Of a DNA stretch of 24,404 bases, positions 11,406 to 21,531 are shown in pieces; the stretch's first letter is position 1; every line of letters begins with the position of its first letter. The position numbers and the translations under genes are program-made. Origin of the DNA: Hemicentrotus pulcherrimus. Its lineage: Eukaryota; Echinodermata; Echinoidea; Camarodonta; Strongylocentrotidae. The notes under the pieces were generated by a model that had not been told where the DNA came from, ran no database searches, and worked only from the letters and a program-made list of their open reading frames with translations. The stretch covers positions 1-24,404 of the forward strand of contig BEXV01001143.1 of NCBI GenBank assembly GCA_003118195.1, read 5' to 3'.

Positions 11406-14087
11406 GAGCCATACCAGGTGTGTGATGTTATGTTACAAGTTGTAAGCATCAGAGGTGTTTTGAAGTTCATGAGTATCATCAGTTGTGTTTGTGTTTAAAT
11501 AAAGAAAATGATAGATATGATTGAGTGCTAAAAGAATAGGAAGAAAATGACAATTCTTGCTCAATAATCTTATAGAAAAAAACAAGGATAAAGAAGTTAG
11601 GGAGATGTTGCAAACTGTAGGTTGTGTTTATGGTGCTCATACACAGTATCAACAGGACTTTCATTTACCAAAAGGTAGCATTATTAATTTAATTTATATA
11701 AAAAATCTTTTACTGAAAAAATGATTGATGTACACTATGTGCATCTTTAAGGCATTCACCAAGGGTGGAAGTGAGCAGAATAATTGTACTATAGTGATAA
11801 AAACAACTTTCACAAAAGGTCTCCCAAGAGAAAAAAAAGCATTAATGACATTTCACCCTTCTGCTTCTCACCAGACAAACACACATATCTGTGAAGAATC
11901 ACATTTGTTTGGTATGGTTTGACAGTACTTACTACCAGGTAGATTCGCACCAATCCCATGGGTGCTATACTTGGCCTCTTCATCTTATCCCTCCCTCTTA
12001 ACCCTCCAATCCAGCTCTAATGGAGGAAGGTGAACTTAATTTGTACTCCTTACCCCAAGGCATTACCAAACCATTAACAGCTGCTATAATCAATATCAGA
12101 CCCCAAATTGAGGATTATGGGCCCAATTTACTCACGAGGAAGCCACCTGTGAAAGCAACAAATTACCGAGCTGGATATTTCTGTAATATTATATTTTTGT
12201 TGAAGAGACTGAATGATGCAAACTGGAATTCAATCATAAATGGGGATATATTTCTTGAGTGAGTGTATTTTGGGAATCAAGACCCAAAGCCACTTGAATT
12301 CTTAATATTTGGAACTTTACAAAATACCAGTAAGATTGTGCAACATATTCATGCAATCATGGATAAATTGTTAGTCAATATGGATATTTGGAAATTCATA
12401 GATATTGATTACTGTAAAAACTAATAATGATCTTAGTCCTCTGTTAAAAAATGAGCAGTGAGTGCAAAAATATTGCATACAGGTACTTTCACTTGCTATA
12501 CATGTGTTGTGTTTGGAATTTTATTCTGTAGAATGCTATTGTCAATTTATGAACTACCCTAGGGCTGGCATTGGTTGTTGGAATAATCTAATAATGCTAC
12601 ATATTGTTGATAAAAAGATTCCAAAGCACTTCAAAGAACATAGCCTTTTGAGTAGGTAACACCTCCATTCTAATGGATATTTTTGAGGGCAAGTAGGTCA
12701 AATTCAATAAGTTGATGTACTGAATAGGGTTCGTAGGGTGGTCATATCTTTGAGTGATGGAAGCAAAAGGGGGACTCCCTGTGATGAGCTTGTTGTCCCC
12801 CTAAATGTTTGACCCCAGGGAAATTGCATTTTCTTGCAGTCCATTTTTGATTGAAGATTTGATTCACATAAGAATCAAATTCACCTAGTCCTAGGGGAAT
12901 GTGGTATACATTTTTGAGATAAATTGAATGTTAGGGATTTAATCAAGAAATAAAAACTAGTTGCATTTTATACATTGGAAGCAAATTTTGTCAATTTTTT
13001 CTCACAATCCAGTGTTTTGTCAAAAGTTGCTAGGCAATTCCGGAAATAACGATGAAAACCCCAAATCTGAATATCCACCTCTGCTGGAGTGTGGTTTTTA
13101 AAAAGCTGGCAGAAATTTCTGATTTTTTGCAGTGTAAATGCTCACTCTCAAAACACCACTGACTCTCCCTACTTCTGTGCAATCGAATGTCGAGCATCGA
13201 CAAGTTGAGCATCCGCACTATACTCATAAAAAAAAACAGAATGAGCAAGCACCAACGTTTTTTATGGGTTTTTCCAGTAGTGTAATGGCACTCCAAAAAA
13301 ATGGTGGTTTTTCAAAATGCTTTTTTGGCTGTGTAAATGAACCTTCTGTTGCACAAAAAAAAATCCCTGAAGCAATAGAGGATTTCGGATTTTCAATTTC
13401 TCAGGTAGTTCCATTCCATTTTACAGAACATTTTGAGAGCTTCCCTTTATTTAATCATTTTAACCTTTTCCTTTTATTTTGTCACTGCCCATCCTCCAAA
13501 TACAAGAAGCCAGACTGCTATTTTTAGTTGCTCTACTTTCATCCCATTGTCATGGTGGATCATCATTTTGTGTAATCTCTATTTCAAACTAGATTAACCT
13601 CTAACTCTCTCGTTTGCTATCATGGATGATCAGACTTTCCATACCCATTCATGGTTTTGAACCAGCGAATATTAGAAACCTGTGGTTCATGTTGTTGACA
13701 CCCCCTACCTGTTTGGACATGAGATTCATAGCTTTAGAGATAGATGCCAGGTCACCTAAATGATCTACAGGTTTAGGGTGTTGGGTGTTTTATGTGCAAC
13801 CCCAACTTAGTGTGACCTGGCACATGAAATGAGTTATTTATGTATCTCCAATACCTATAAAGAAATCAGGGATAATGTGGTATTTTTATGGTGACAAAAT
13901 GAGGTAGAGATGTCTGTGAGGGTGGAAAACAAAACATATTTAGCATTCCTCTCAATATTTTGGTTGGATCTTCTTGGTATTGTAGTAATGCATACCTGCA
14001 TCCCTCAATATAAATGAATTGAGAAGTACTGGACGATTTCAGTTATTGGGTTTTTGAAATAACTACAACATTTCTACCTTGGTTTGG

Positions 14088-14180
14088 CTTATAATAATAA
14101 TAATGATAATAATATTCTGTGTTTATATAGTGCTCAATAAATCCAACGATGTGCCTAAGCGCTTTACAGATATATAGTGA
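14088..14180. repeat. ATA-repeat plus fragment of a dispersed repeat (cctaagcgctttacag)
   Basis: A short ATA/ATGATA microsatellite is followed by tttatatagtgctc and, about 20 bases on, cctaagcgctttacag. From general recall, this tttatatagcgc ... aagcgctttaca pattern next to an AT-rich simple repeat is a very common dispersed short repeat in marine animals. I cannot verify that here. Ends are approximate. Confidence 0.45.
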
Positions 14181-15045
14181 ATAATTATGAATTTCCCTTT
14201 TGTGAGAATTATTTGAACTTTGGTCTATCTTTGCTAAATATATATCCAAGAATCCCTTGTTCTGCAGATTTATAATGTTTCTAAATAAGATCAATTGCTT
14301 TGTTAATTGTTTGTGAAACTGATATTTTAGATTAAGTTTTCCCAAAGTCATGTTGTATCTTCATGTGTTTAAAAGAACATCAAGTTTTAATGATGGAAAA
14401 TGCAGTTTCAATTCAAATCTGGTTAAGTTATTAGGTTATTTTTGATGTGTGAAATGTTTTATGTCTGCTTTGCCCAAGCACGTTTAGTTTTACACTATCA
14501 AATAAAGAAAGAAAGAATTGGCCTTTTGGTGACTTTTTCAGAGTGATTTGGCTGAAAATAGAAAAGAATATGTAGTTCAAGAGCTGTTTAGAACCCAGAG
14601 GATCGGAAACAAAGGCATTGCTACCCAAGGGGTACATGAAATGCACCCCTACATGTGTGAACCAGGTGACATCAGAGGGAGGGAGGACAAAGTGAGTGTT
14701 TGAGTCACTTAAGTGGGTAGGTGGGCATAATCAACAACCTGATCGCCTCAACTTCTTGCCTCAAGCTTGTTCACATCCTTGAAACACTTCTTTGATTTGA
14801 GACAGAAAGGTAAAATATTGAATCAGGAAAGGTTCTCTGCTGAAATTATTTCTGTACCTGCATGGGGCAAAGAATTAGGTAGGCCTAATTAGTGATTCGT
14901 GCCTATGTTGGTGGATTAAGTGGCTCTTTAATTGACCGGAAGAATTGAAGGATTGATACACATATGAGAATTTGACCTGTTTTGTGATTTACTAGTATAG
15001 TTTATTATATTTGTGGAAATAAATATTTATTTGATATAATTTCAT

Positions 15046-15116
15046 ATACCAATACATTATTCATCCATCCACAAGTGCATGTCTTTGCATAGTTCATTTA
15101 TGTTGTAATACTACAG
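15046..15116. repeat. 71-bp perfect direct repeat, copy 1
   Basis: Starts ataccaatacattattc and ends gtaatactacag; identical over 71 bases to 21191-21261, about 6.1 kb downstream in the same intron. Flanks are unrelated on both sides. It includes ctttgcat, an octamer-like POU-factor half site. Origin unknown. Confidence 0.9.
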
Positions 15117-15750
15117 CTTTGCAACAATCATCTATATATATACCCATCTAAACATCCATCCATCTGTTCATGAATTAATTCACTTTATCACGCTTCAGGC
15201 CCAAAACTACTTAAGGCCAAATATACAAATTCATTGCCTTACAGTGCTTTATATTCTTGTTGCAGAAGGTATCATTTTGTCAGAACAGCATGGTCAGTAT
15301 ACAGTTTAGGATGGGGGAAGGGGTGGTGGGGTGTCCAGGACATGTTACAACAAAAAAACTGTCTTTTTTTAGTAAATATAAAGTAAAAATACATTAATGC
15401 CCATCATTTTGCCTTATCAAAATTATCCTGAAGCAGGGATTGAGGACATCACAAGAAAATTTTAACTAAGGAAATGAAATTCAAGGAGCTGAATCATTCA
15501 TTTTCCTCAAATACAATCAAGTCACAAATGTCTATGAGAGTTCCCTTGTTTCCTGTAGAAATAGACTCCCAGATATATGGCAGCAGATAGCATCAAGACT
15601 TCTCATTGAATTACTATGCTGTGTCATGTCATAATGCCCCATTTATTTATTACAAATGGGCATCCACAATTGCTTCTCATAAAGTGTATCAGGTCCTGTT
15701 AGTTATACTTCATTATACAGATGATTCAGTGTGGATGGAAATGTAATCAC

Positions 15751-15978
15751 TTATCTGTAATATACTGTTCATACCACCAACGTTCACCTATTGAGTTTCT
15801 ATTCACCTGTTTATCTGTAATATACTGTTCATACCACCAACGTTCACCTATTGAGTTTCTATTCACCTGTTTATCTGTAATATACTGTTCATACCACCAA
15901 CGTTCACCTATTGAGTTTCTATTCACCTGTTTATCTATAATATACTGTTCATACCACCAATGTCCACCTACTCAGTTT
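15751..15978. repeat. 60-bp minisatellite, about 3.8 copies
   Basis: Units start at 15751, 15811, 15871 and 15931, each beginning ttatctgtaatatactg. The first three are identical; the fourth is cut at 48 bases and carries several substitutions (for example ttatctataa, tgtccacctactcag). Because 60 is a multiple of three, one frame stays open and yields a repeated 20-residue peptide. That is a property of the repeat, not evidence of a gene. Confidence 0.97.
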
Positions 15979-16774
15979 AAAGTGTAAAGTGATTAAGGGA
16001 TTATCAATATTGACAAAATGAGTTTAGATGTCCACATTATATTCTTAACAGCCAGTGCTGTTCTCTATATTGCATCGCTAATTAGCGTGCATCATAACAA
16101 AGGATGATTTAATTTGAAATATTTTTAAGTGGTTTTCTTTAACATACTATTTATTGATCTTAATGACTGAATATTATGCAATGTTGTTTCTAGTGGACTC
16201 ATGTTTAAAACATTGAGGATTTATTATGTGAACATATCTTTTGCCAATCTAGCAGACTTTGCAAAATTAAGGATATCTTTTGATTACCGTTTGATGAAGC
16301 TTCCTTGAACTAACAGATAAAATAAGAATTTAGTTCTTAGTTAGATTAAATGTTTACATTACACAGTTAAGTGCAAACAGATTACACTAGGTCTTTTAAG
16401 ATACACCTATCAAGGAAATATATATATAAATCGGTATATCATTTAACTGACACTATTAGTTTTTTTGTACAGTTTTGTTTCACTAAAGATTCAAGCCAGT
16501 GGTATTTTCCAGGATTGTTCAAACTTTTAACAAATTTATGCAGTCTACAAACAGAATAAGAAAATATGAATTGACAAGAAAATGTTAATGTAAAATATAC
16601 ATTTTGAAGGATAAATTCAATTCATATTATAAGATCTCATGATTCTTTTGAAGTATATCATCAATGTTTTTCTGTGTTCACAGGAAGACTAGATATTACC
16701 TTGCTCCATTAGGGAAGTGTATTAATGGGACAAGGCAGCTGGCTTTGATGGCCGTCCATAATTCAGCTCACATT

Positions 16775-17127
16775 AGGCGAGTCCTCATCATCTAGAGATT
16801 GCCAAATAGCCCGCTATTTCTGATTTGGGAAATAATCCTGAAGTTACAAATCGTGTCATCATCAGCTCGAAATATTTTGCTCAGCATTAGTGCTTAGTGC
16901 GAGTCTTCAGTCTGGTGAAGAAGCACAGGAAAAATAGCTGGATATTTTGCCAAATAGTGGGATATTTTGCAAACTATCCCAAGATATCTTGGGATGACAA
17001 TCCTGACCAAATATCCCACTAATTGCTACTCAGGCCTGATGAAGACACAAATTAGCTTGATAGTTTGCGATCAGGACAGTTTAAATAGCTGGATATTTGG
17101 CGATCACGAGATAGTGAGGACAGGCCT
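16775..17127. mobile_element. Long-TIR DNA element, copy B (353 bp, diverged)
   Basis: The left end aggcgagtcctcatcatct and the right end, read inverted from 17127, aggcctgtcctcactatct, match the ends of the element at 19747-20355. Inside are the same subterminal motifs: atagctggatatt (about 16938 and 17085), atcttggga and gaagacacaaatta. It is shorter and more diverged than the other copy and has no coding frame. It is probably an internally deleted, non-autonomous relative. Confidence 0.7.
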
Positions 17128-17967
17128 CAAGTCAAGGTGAACAGACTGCCTACATAAAACTAAAGATATAAAACATCTCTATTTCATACCAATACTTAAA
17201 TCCAATGGTCAGAATGGCCTCCTGCCTAAAGCACTTGATGTCAAGTTATTTCATTATCTACATGACATACATGACTACATCTTGTCATGGCCAATAATAT
17301 GCTGAGGCCATGCAGGAGACAAGCAACAGCTCTCTCCTGCCCAAACCAAGAAGTTACATGTTTTTGCAGTCACTGCAGGAGCTAGAAATATACCGGTAGT
17401 TGGGGGAAAATTCATTTTTATTATGATGAGGTAATATTTGATATTTACCAAAAATCACAGAGTACCAATGAAAATTCTAAATTCTTACGGAAAATATTTC
17501 AGTTGACCCTACCATTTTGTTGTTGATACTACATTCCTTTTTCGAAAAAATATATATGATAAATAGAAACAGGTGACAAATAAACTCAAGGGTTAGATCA
17601 TTATATTCCTCTTGGGATCGATACAAAAAACTTGACCATTTTAGAATACCAATCAGAAATTTGTCTTTGTTTGTTTGGGGGGAGGTCAAGGGTAGCAAAC
17701 TTTCTAACCTGTGTGAAAATGACATACCAATGCCAATGTTAAGGTCAAAATACAGTTTGTTTGTGAATGAAAATACAAACAAATATCTTCCTCATTTTCA
17801 CTTTGGAGACTATCACTTTAAAGATGTATTTCAGGGATTGTTCAGTACAAGTACAGCTTTATCAAGAACAGAAATGCATATCGTTGATATTTAGATGGGG
17901 CTTCTTCTAGTGCAGGCGTTTTCTTACTGAAGTTTGCATCTACAATGCAAAAATTGGTCAATCTTTG
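17058..17967. repeat. Gap duplication around N at 18124, copy 1 (910 bp)
   Basis: Identical in length and nearly identical in sequence to 18125-19034. I see a handful of substitutions (for example gatcacgag versus gatctcgag, gaatggcctc versus gaaggccctc, cgttgatatt versus cgttaatatt, gcgttttctt versus gcgttatctt) and no indels. It starts inside the right end of the long-TIR element. The low divergence fits two alleles of one locus laid end to end. The 101- and 77-codon open frames inside occur in both copies and match nothing I recognise. Confidence 0.85.
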
Positions 17968-18123
17968 ACCCCTGTTACACATACGTCTGAAAGTGGACTG
18001 AGGCCGGCCCCGGAGTCGGCTCGACGTATGTGTAACACCAACTTTTTTCGAAAAGCCGGACTGAGGCCAGGTGGACTCAGTCCACCTCTGGATGTGGTTT
18101 GAGGCTTGCCTCAGTCCCGCAAT
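17968..18123. mobile_element. Partial foldback element present beside only one copy of the duplicated segment
   Basis: A perfect 15-bp inverted repeat (tgttacacatacgtc at 17973-17987 and its complement at 18023-18037) is followed by a near-perfect palindrome, aggtggactcagtccacct (about 18070-18088). There are also inverted copies of gactgaggcc (17997, 18059) and gcctcagtc (18108). The sequence begins exactly where the two duplicate copies diverge and is cut by the N at 18124. CpG content is higher than in the surroundings. I infer a hairpin-rich MITE, truncated by the gap. Confidence 0.6.
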
Positions 18124-18124
18124 N
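18124..18124. other. Assembly gap / undetermined base
   Basis: A single n joining the end of the foldback sequence to the second copy of the 910-bp segment. Confidence 0.9.
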
Positions 18125-19034
18125 TGATAGTTTGCGATCAGGACAGTTTAAATAGCTGGATATTTGGCGATCTCGAGATAGTGAGGACAGGCCTCAAGTC
18201 AAGGTGAACAGACTGCCTACATAAAACTAAAGATATAAAACATCTCTATTTCATACCAATACTTAAATCCAATGGTCAGAAGGCCCTCCTGCCTAAAGCA
18301 CTTGATGTCAAGTTATTTCATTATCTACATGACATACATGACTACATCTTGTCATGGCCAATAATATGCTGAGGCCATGCAGGAGACAAGCAACAGCTCT
18401 CTCCTGCCCAAACCAAGAAGTTACATGTTTTTGCAGTCACTGCAGGAGCTAGAAATATACCGGTAGTTGGGGGAAAATTCATTTTTATTATGATGAGGTA
18501 ATATTTGATATTTACCAAAAATCACAGAGTACCAATGAAAATTCTAAATTCTTACGGAAAATATTTCAGTTGACCCTACCATTTTGTTGTTGATACTACA
18601 TTCCTTTTTCGAAAAAATATATATGATAAATAGAAACAGGTGACAAATAAACTCAAGGGTTAGATCATTATATTCCTCTTGGGATCGATACAAAAAACTT
18701 GACCATTTTAGAATACCAATCAGAAATTTGTCTTTGTTTGTTTGGGGGGAGGTCAAGGGTAGCAAACTTTCTAACCTGTGTGAAAATGACATACCAATGC
18801 CAATGTTAAGGTCAAAATACAGTTTGTTTGTGAATGAAAATACAAACAAATATCTTCCTCATTTTCACTTTGGAGACTATCACTTTAAAGATGTATTTCA
18901 GGGATTGTTCAGTACAAGTACAGCTTTATCAAGAACAGAAATGCATATCGTTAATATTTAGATGGGGCTTCTTCTAGTGCAGGCGTTATCTTACTGAAGT
19001 TTGCATCTACAATGCAAAAATTGGTCAATCTTTG
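18125..19034. repeat. Gap duplication around N at 18124, copy 2 (910 bp)
   Basis: Second copy of 17058-17967 at an offset of 1067. It continues into tcaggcgtttc, where the first copy instead runs into the foldback sequence. It begins inside the long-TIR element's right end, so a contig boundary falls within a repeat. It is best read as the alternative allele or an unmerged contig overlap. Confidence 0.85.
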
Positions 19035-19912
19035 TCAGGCGTTTCAAAAGATCAAACTCCGTAGATGGATTTTTCAATTTTTATTTTTGTTGTTGTTGTG
19101 TTTACCTGTCAGTAGGGGCGCTATGCAGGCAAAACACCGGAATGTGAGACAAATCTATGATTTAGGGTTGCAGTGTAAATGCAGCTTCTGATCATAGCAG
19201 CTGTATGTAGGATATATATGAGGTCAAGGGAAAGTGGTCTTTTATCAGGTAATTTTAGTGTTATTTCCTTTCTATTCTTTTTGTGAAAAACCTTTTTTTT
19301 TGGTATGAGAAGGTATTTGAAACCCCTTGAAACTATTGACTGTCTATCAAAACCAATGTTTGTTTATAGGCTACTATCCAACTTATGCATAAAGTTTGAA
19401 TTTGATCAAGGAAAGTAAGAATAAAGATACAACATAAATCATGTAGAAATATGGTAGTAATTTTGCCTGACAAACAGTGGTTCAATGATATCTTGTTTTT
19501 AAAAAAAATATCTAAAATCTACTCTTGTAAATTGATGTGATACTTAACGTTGGAGGCTCACAATGTGGACTAAAGTCATGAGATATTTCCAGGTGCACAT
19601 TTTGCATGCACGTGTCTAGTCACAGTATGTTCATCAGTTGTGCAGATCAGCATGTCTAATGTGATATGCTTAGCTATTGATAGTGGTCCTTTTGAATCAA
19701 AGATCAAATATTGACTTTTCTTCTAGAGCAGATAACTTGTCACAGGAGGCGTGTCTGCACCATCTCGAGATTGCCAAATATCCAGCTATTTTGAACTATC
19801 CCGATCGAAAGCTATCCAGCTATTTGAGTCTTCATTAGACCGAAGTAGCAAATTAGCTAGATAGTTGGTCGGGATAATATCCCAAGATATCTCGGTCTAG
19901 TTTGCGGTTTTC

Positions 19913-20123
19913 CGTGTTTACTCGAGGCAGGCTCGAGGTCAGTGGTTGTACTAGCGCGCTGAGCGGTATAGATCGCATGTGCGAACCGGAAATCGTTGTG
20001 CATGATGGGATCGGGATATTTGACTCCNCGTGTTTACTCGAGGTCAGTGGTTGTACTAGCGCGCTGAGCGGTATAGATCGCATGTGCGAACCGGAAATCG
20101 TTGTGCATGATGGGATCGGGATA
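19913..20123. repeat. About 100-bp gap duplication around N at 20028
   Basis: 19913-20018 is repeated at 20029-20123 (cgtgtttactcgagg to gatcgggata). The second copy lacks 11 bases (aggcaggctcg) present in the first. The copies abut the N, again suggesting an unmerged contig overlap or allelic indel inside the transposon core. Confidence 0.8.
20028..20028. other. Assembly gap / undetermined base
   Basis: A single n inside the core of the 609-bp TIR element, between the two short duplicated stretches. Confidence 0.9.
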
Positions 20124-20956
20124 ATTCACTTCGTACTTCGGTCTGATGAAGACGGTCGCGAACTATCCCGCTAGTTGGGAAATAGAAGGATATTTTCCAA
20201 ACTAGACCGAGATATCTTGGGATATTATCCCGACCAACTATCCAGCTAATTTGCCACTTCGGTCTAATGAAGACGCAAATAGCTGGATAGTTTGCGATCG
20301 GGATAGTTAAAAATAGCTGGATAGTAAACAATCTCGAGATAGTGAAGACGGGCCTAGGGTATATACTTTGTCCTTGATGACTCTTGTATTTTCTTTACAG
20401 TCATCCATGATTTTATGTGTTCACACTGTGTTCAGGCTAGCAGAATTCATCATATAGCTTTATGTCTGAACCTGTCTGTATTTCGTATAGTGAAATTTCA
20501 TAAAGCAAAATGCTTGTTTGAGCGTTTTAAACAAAAAGTTAATTGAAGAATGAAAAATTAGAATAAAGAATAAATGCTCTACTGTAGTCTGAATGTTGTA
20601 TCAAATGAAAATTATATTACTGGGCGGGGCATATCTGCAGTGAATGCTGATCATTGGCCAGCTTTTTAATGAAAATTGACCTCTTTGAAAATTGACCTCT
20701 TTAAAATTAATTTCTTTATACAATTTTTTGTCCTTCTAGTCTGTATATGCTCCTTTCATAACATAATGTTTTTTATACAAGTTTTGTATAATTTTCTTAC
20801 CCTCTGAACAGGCTAATAGACTTATATGCCCTTCAATGTACAATAAGGATTATTTATTTTCCAGGGTATGTAGGGTACTCCCCTCTATTTATATGTACAT
20901 TTCTTTTTATCCTTCACACATTTGCCCACTTTTATTTTTAGATTATTTAGCAATAA

Positions 20957-20994
20957 AGACCATATCAGTATTAAAGACCATATCAGTATTAAAG
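20957..20994. repeat. Short tandem duplication (about 18-bp unit x2)
   Basis: aaagaccatatcagtatt occurs twice head to tail. A minor replication-slippage repeat in the intron. Confidence 0.9.
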
Positions 20995-21067
20995 AGAATG
21001 ATACCAATGCCTTATCAAATATGTGTCAGACAGTCACATATAGGAAGCAAACCGATTTAAACATGTT

Positions 21068-21175
21068 TATTCATTCTCTCTCTCTCTCTCTCTGTCTCTC
21101 TCCCTCTCTTTCCCATTTCTTCCCCTCTCTCTCTCCCCTCTCTCTCTCCCCTCTCTCTTATCTCTCTCTCTCAAG
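21068..21175. repeat. CT-rich microsatellite tract
   Basis: Runs of ctctctct with interspersed ccc and ttt, about 240-340 bases upstream of the exon 3 acceptor. Low complexity. Too far from the acceptor to be its own polypyrimidine tract, which lies at about 21382-21403. Confidence 0.95.
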
Positions 21176-21190
21176 TTCAGAGCTTAGATG

Positions 21191-21261
21191 ATACCAATAC
21201 ATTATTCATCCATCCACAAGTGCATGTCTTTGCATAGTTCATTTATGTTGTAATACTACAG
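21191..21261. repeat. 71-bp perfect direct repeat, copy 2
   Basis: Identical to 15046-15116. It lies between the CT-rich microsatellite and the acceptor of exon 3, about 150 bases upstream of that exon. Confidence 0.9.
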
Positions 21262-21412
21262 ACTATAATTGTTAGATCATGGCCAAAAACAAGTCTACCG
21301 TTACTTTGAATATTGTTATCACAGGATTTTCCAGTTATATTTTTAAAAATTGTTAAAACTCATATTCATAAAATAATTATATTTTTTCTTCTTGCACCTT
21401 TTCCAATCACAG

Positions 21413-21531
21413 ATCCATCGCGTCCCTCGTCAAGCACCCGAGTCAGGGTGGGGAGAGTGGAGCATTTGGAGTGCCTGCTCAAGATCGTGTGGCGGAGGAG
21501 TGTCCTACCAGGAGAGGCAGTGTATCCCAGG
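21413..21531 (+). CDS. Papilin/ADAMTS-like protein, exon 3: first thrombospondin type-1 repeat (N-terminal half)
   Basis: Acceptor at 21411-21412 after a T/C-rich tract; donor g|gtaggt at 531/532; 119 bases, phase 0 in and phase 2 out. The 39 codons read [12 protein letters not shown], then [17 protein letters not shown], then [10 protein letters not shown]. The tryptophan ladder W-x-x-W-x-x-W, the CSRSCGGG core and VSYQERQC are diagnostic of the first thrombospondin type-1 (TSP1) repeat of the papilin / ADAMTS-like family. These are secreted extracellular-matrix glycoproteins related to the non-catalytic half of ADAMTS proteases. In this fold the Trp residues stack with Arg side chains and can be C-mannosylated (W-x-x-W), and CSxSCG is the usual O-fucosylation context. 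RVPR at residues 3-6 fits a minimal furin-type site. The N-terminal order (signal peptide, short basic linker, TSP1) favours papilin over an ADAMTS protease, which would have a prodomain and metalloprotease first. ADAMTSL proteins remain an alternative. Later domains (spacer, Kunitz, Ig) are outside the window. Confidence 0.8.

Larger units (their letters stand above)
19747..20355. mobile_element. Long-TIR DNA element, copy A (609 bp, 158-bp arms)
   Basis: Arms 19747-19904 and 20198-20355 are near-perfect reverse complements over about 158 bases. The shared ends read aggc..gtctt/gcacYatctcgagattg and are followed by several atccagctattt motifs, a gaccgaagt motif and cgggataatatcccaagat. The CpG-rich middle (agcgcgctgagcgg) contains the N at 20028. 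No transposase is encoded. Repeated subterminal motifs inside long TIRs are typical of non-autonomous DNA transposons mobilised in trans. Possible agg bases on both flanks could be a 3-bp target duplication, which is not firm. Confidence 0.8.
5827..21412 (+). other. Intron 2, repeat-laden (about 15.6 kb as assembled)
   Basis: It begins gtatgt and ends in a pyrimidine-rich tract and cacag (ttttttcttcttgcacctt upstream). Phase 0 at both ends lets the signal peptide run into the thrombospondin-repeat exon. Apart from the repeats listed separately, it is AT-rich DNA with no recognisable protein. The stretches 6310-6930, 6975-7930, 9265-10000, 10140-14085, 14180-15040, 15120-15750, 15980-16770, 19040-19745 and 20360-21065 show nothing I can name. 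The assembled length is inflated by at least two gap duplications. Confidence 0.65.

Noticed and set aside
13138..13527. Longest open frame on the + strand (129 codons)
   Set aside because: It depends on several A-runs and T-runs (Lys and Phe stretches), has no recognisable domain, no Kozak or splice support, and lies in the intron.
15751..15978. CRISPR-like array
   Set aside because: The units are contiguous without unique spacers; it is a minisatellite in animal DNA.
15721..15987. Open frame encoding repeated 20-residue units
   Set aside because: It is the 60-bp minisatellite read in frame; nothing else supports a protein.
17477..18849. Two identical 101-codon minus-strand frames suggesting a duplicated gene
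   Set aside because: They lie in the two copies of the gap-flanking duplication; no domain is visible and the duplication is probably an assembly artefact.
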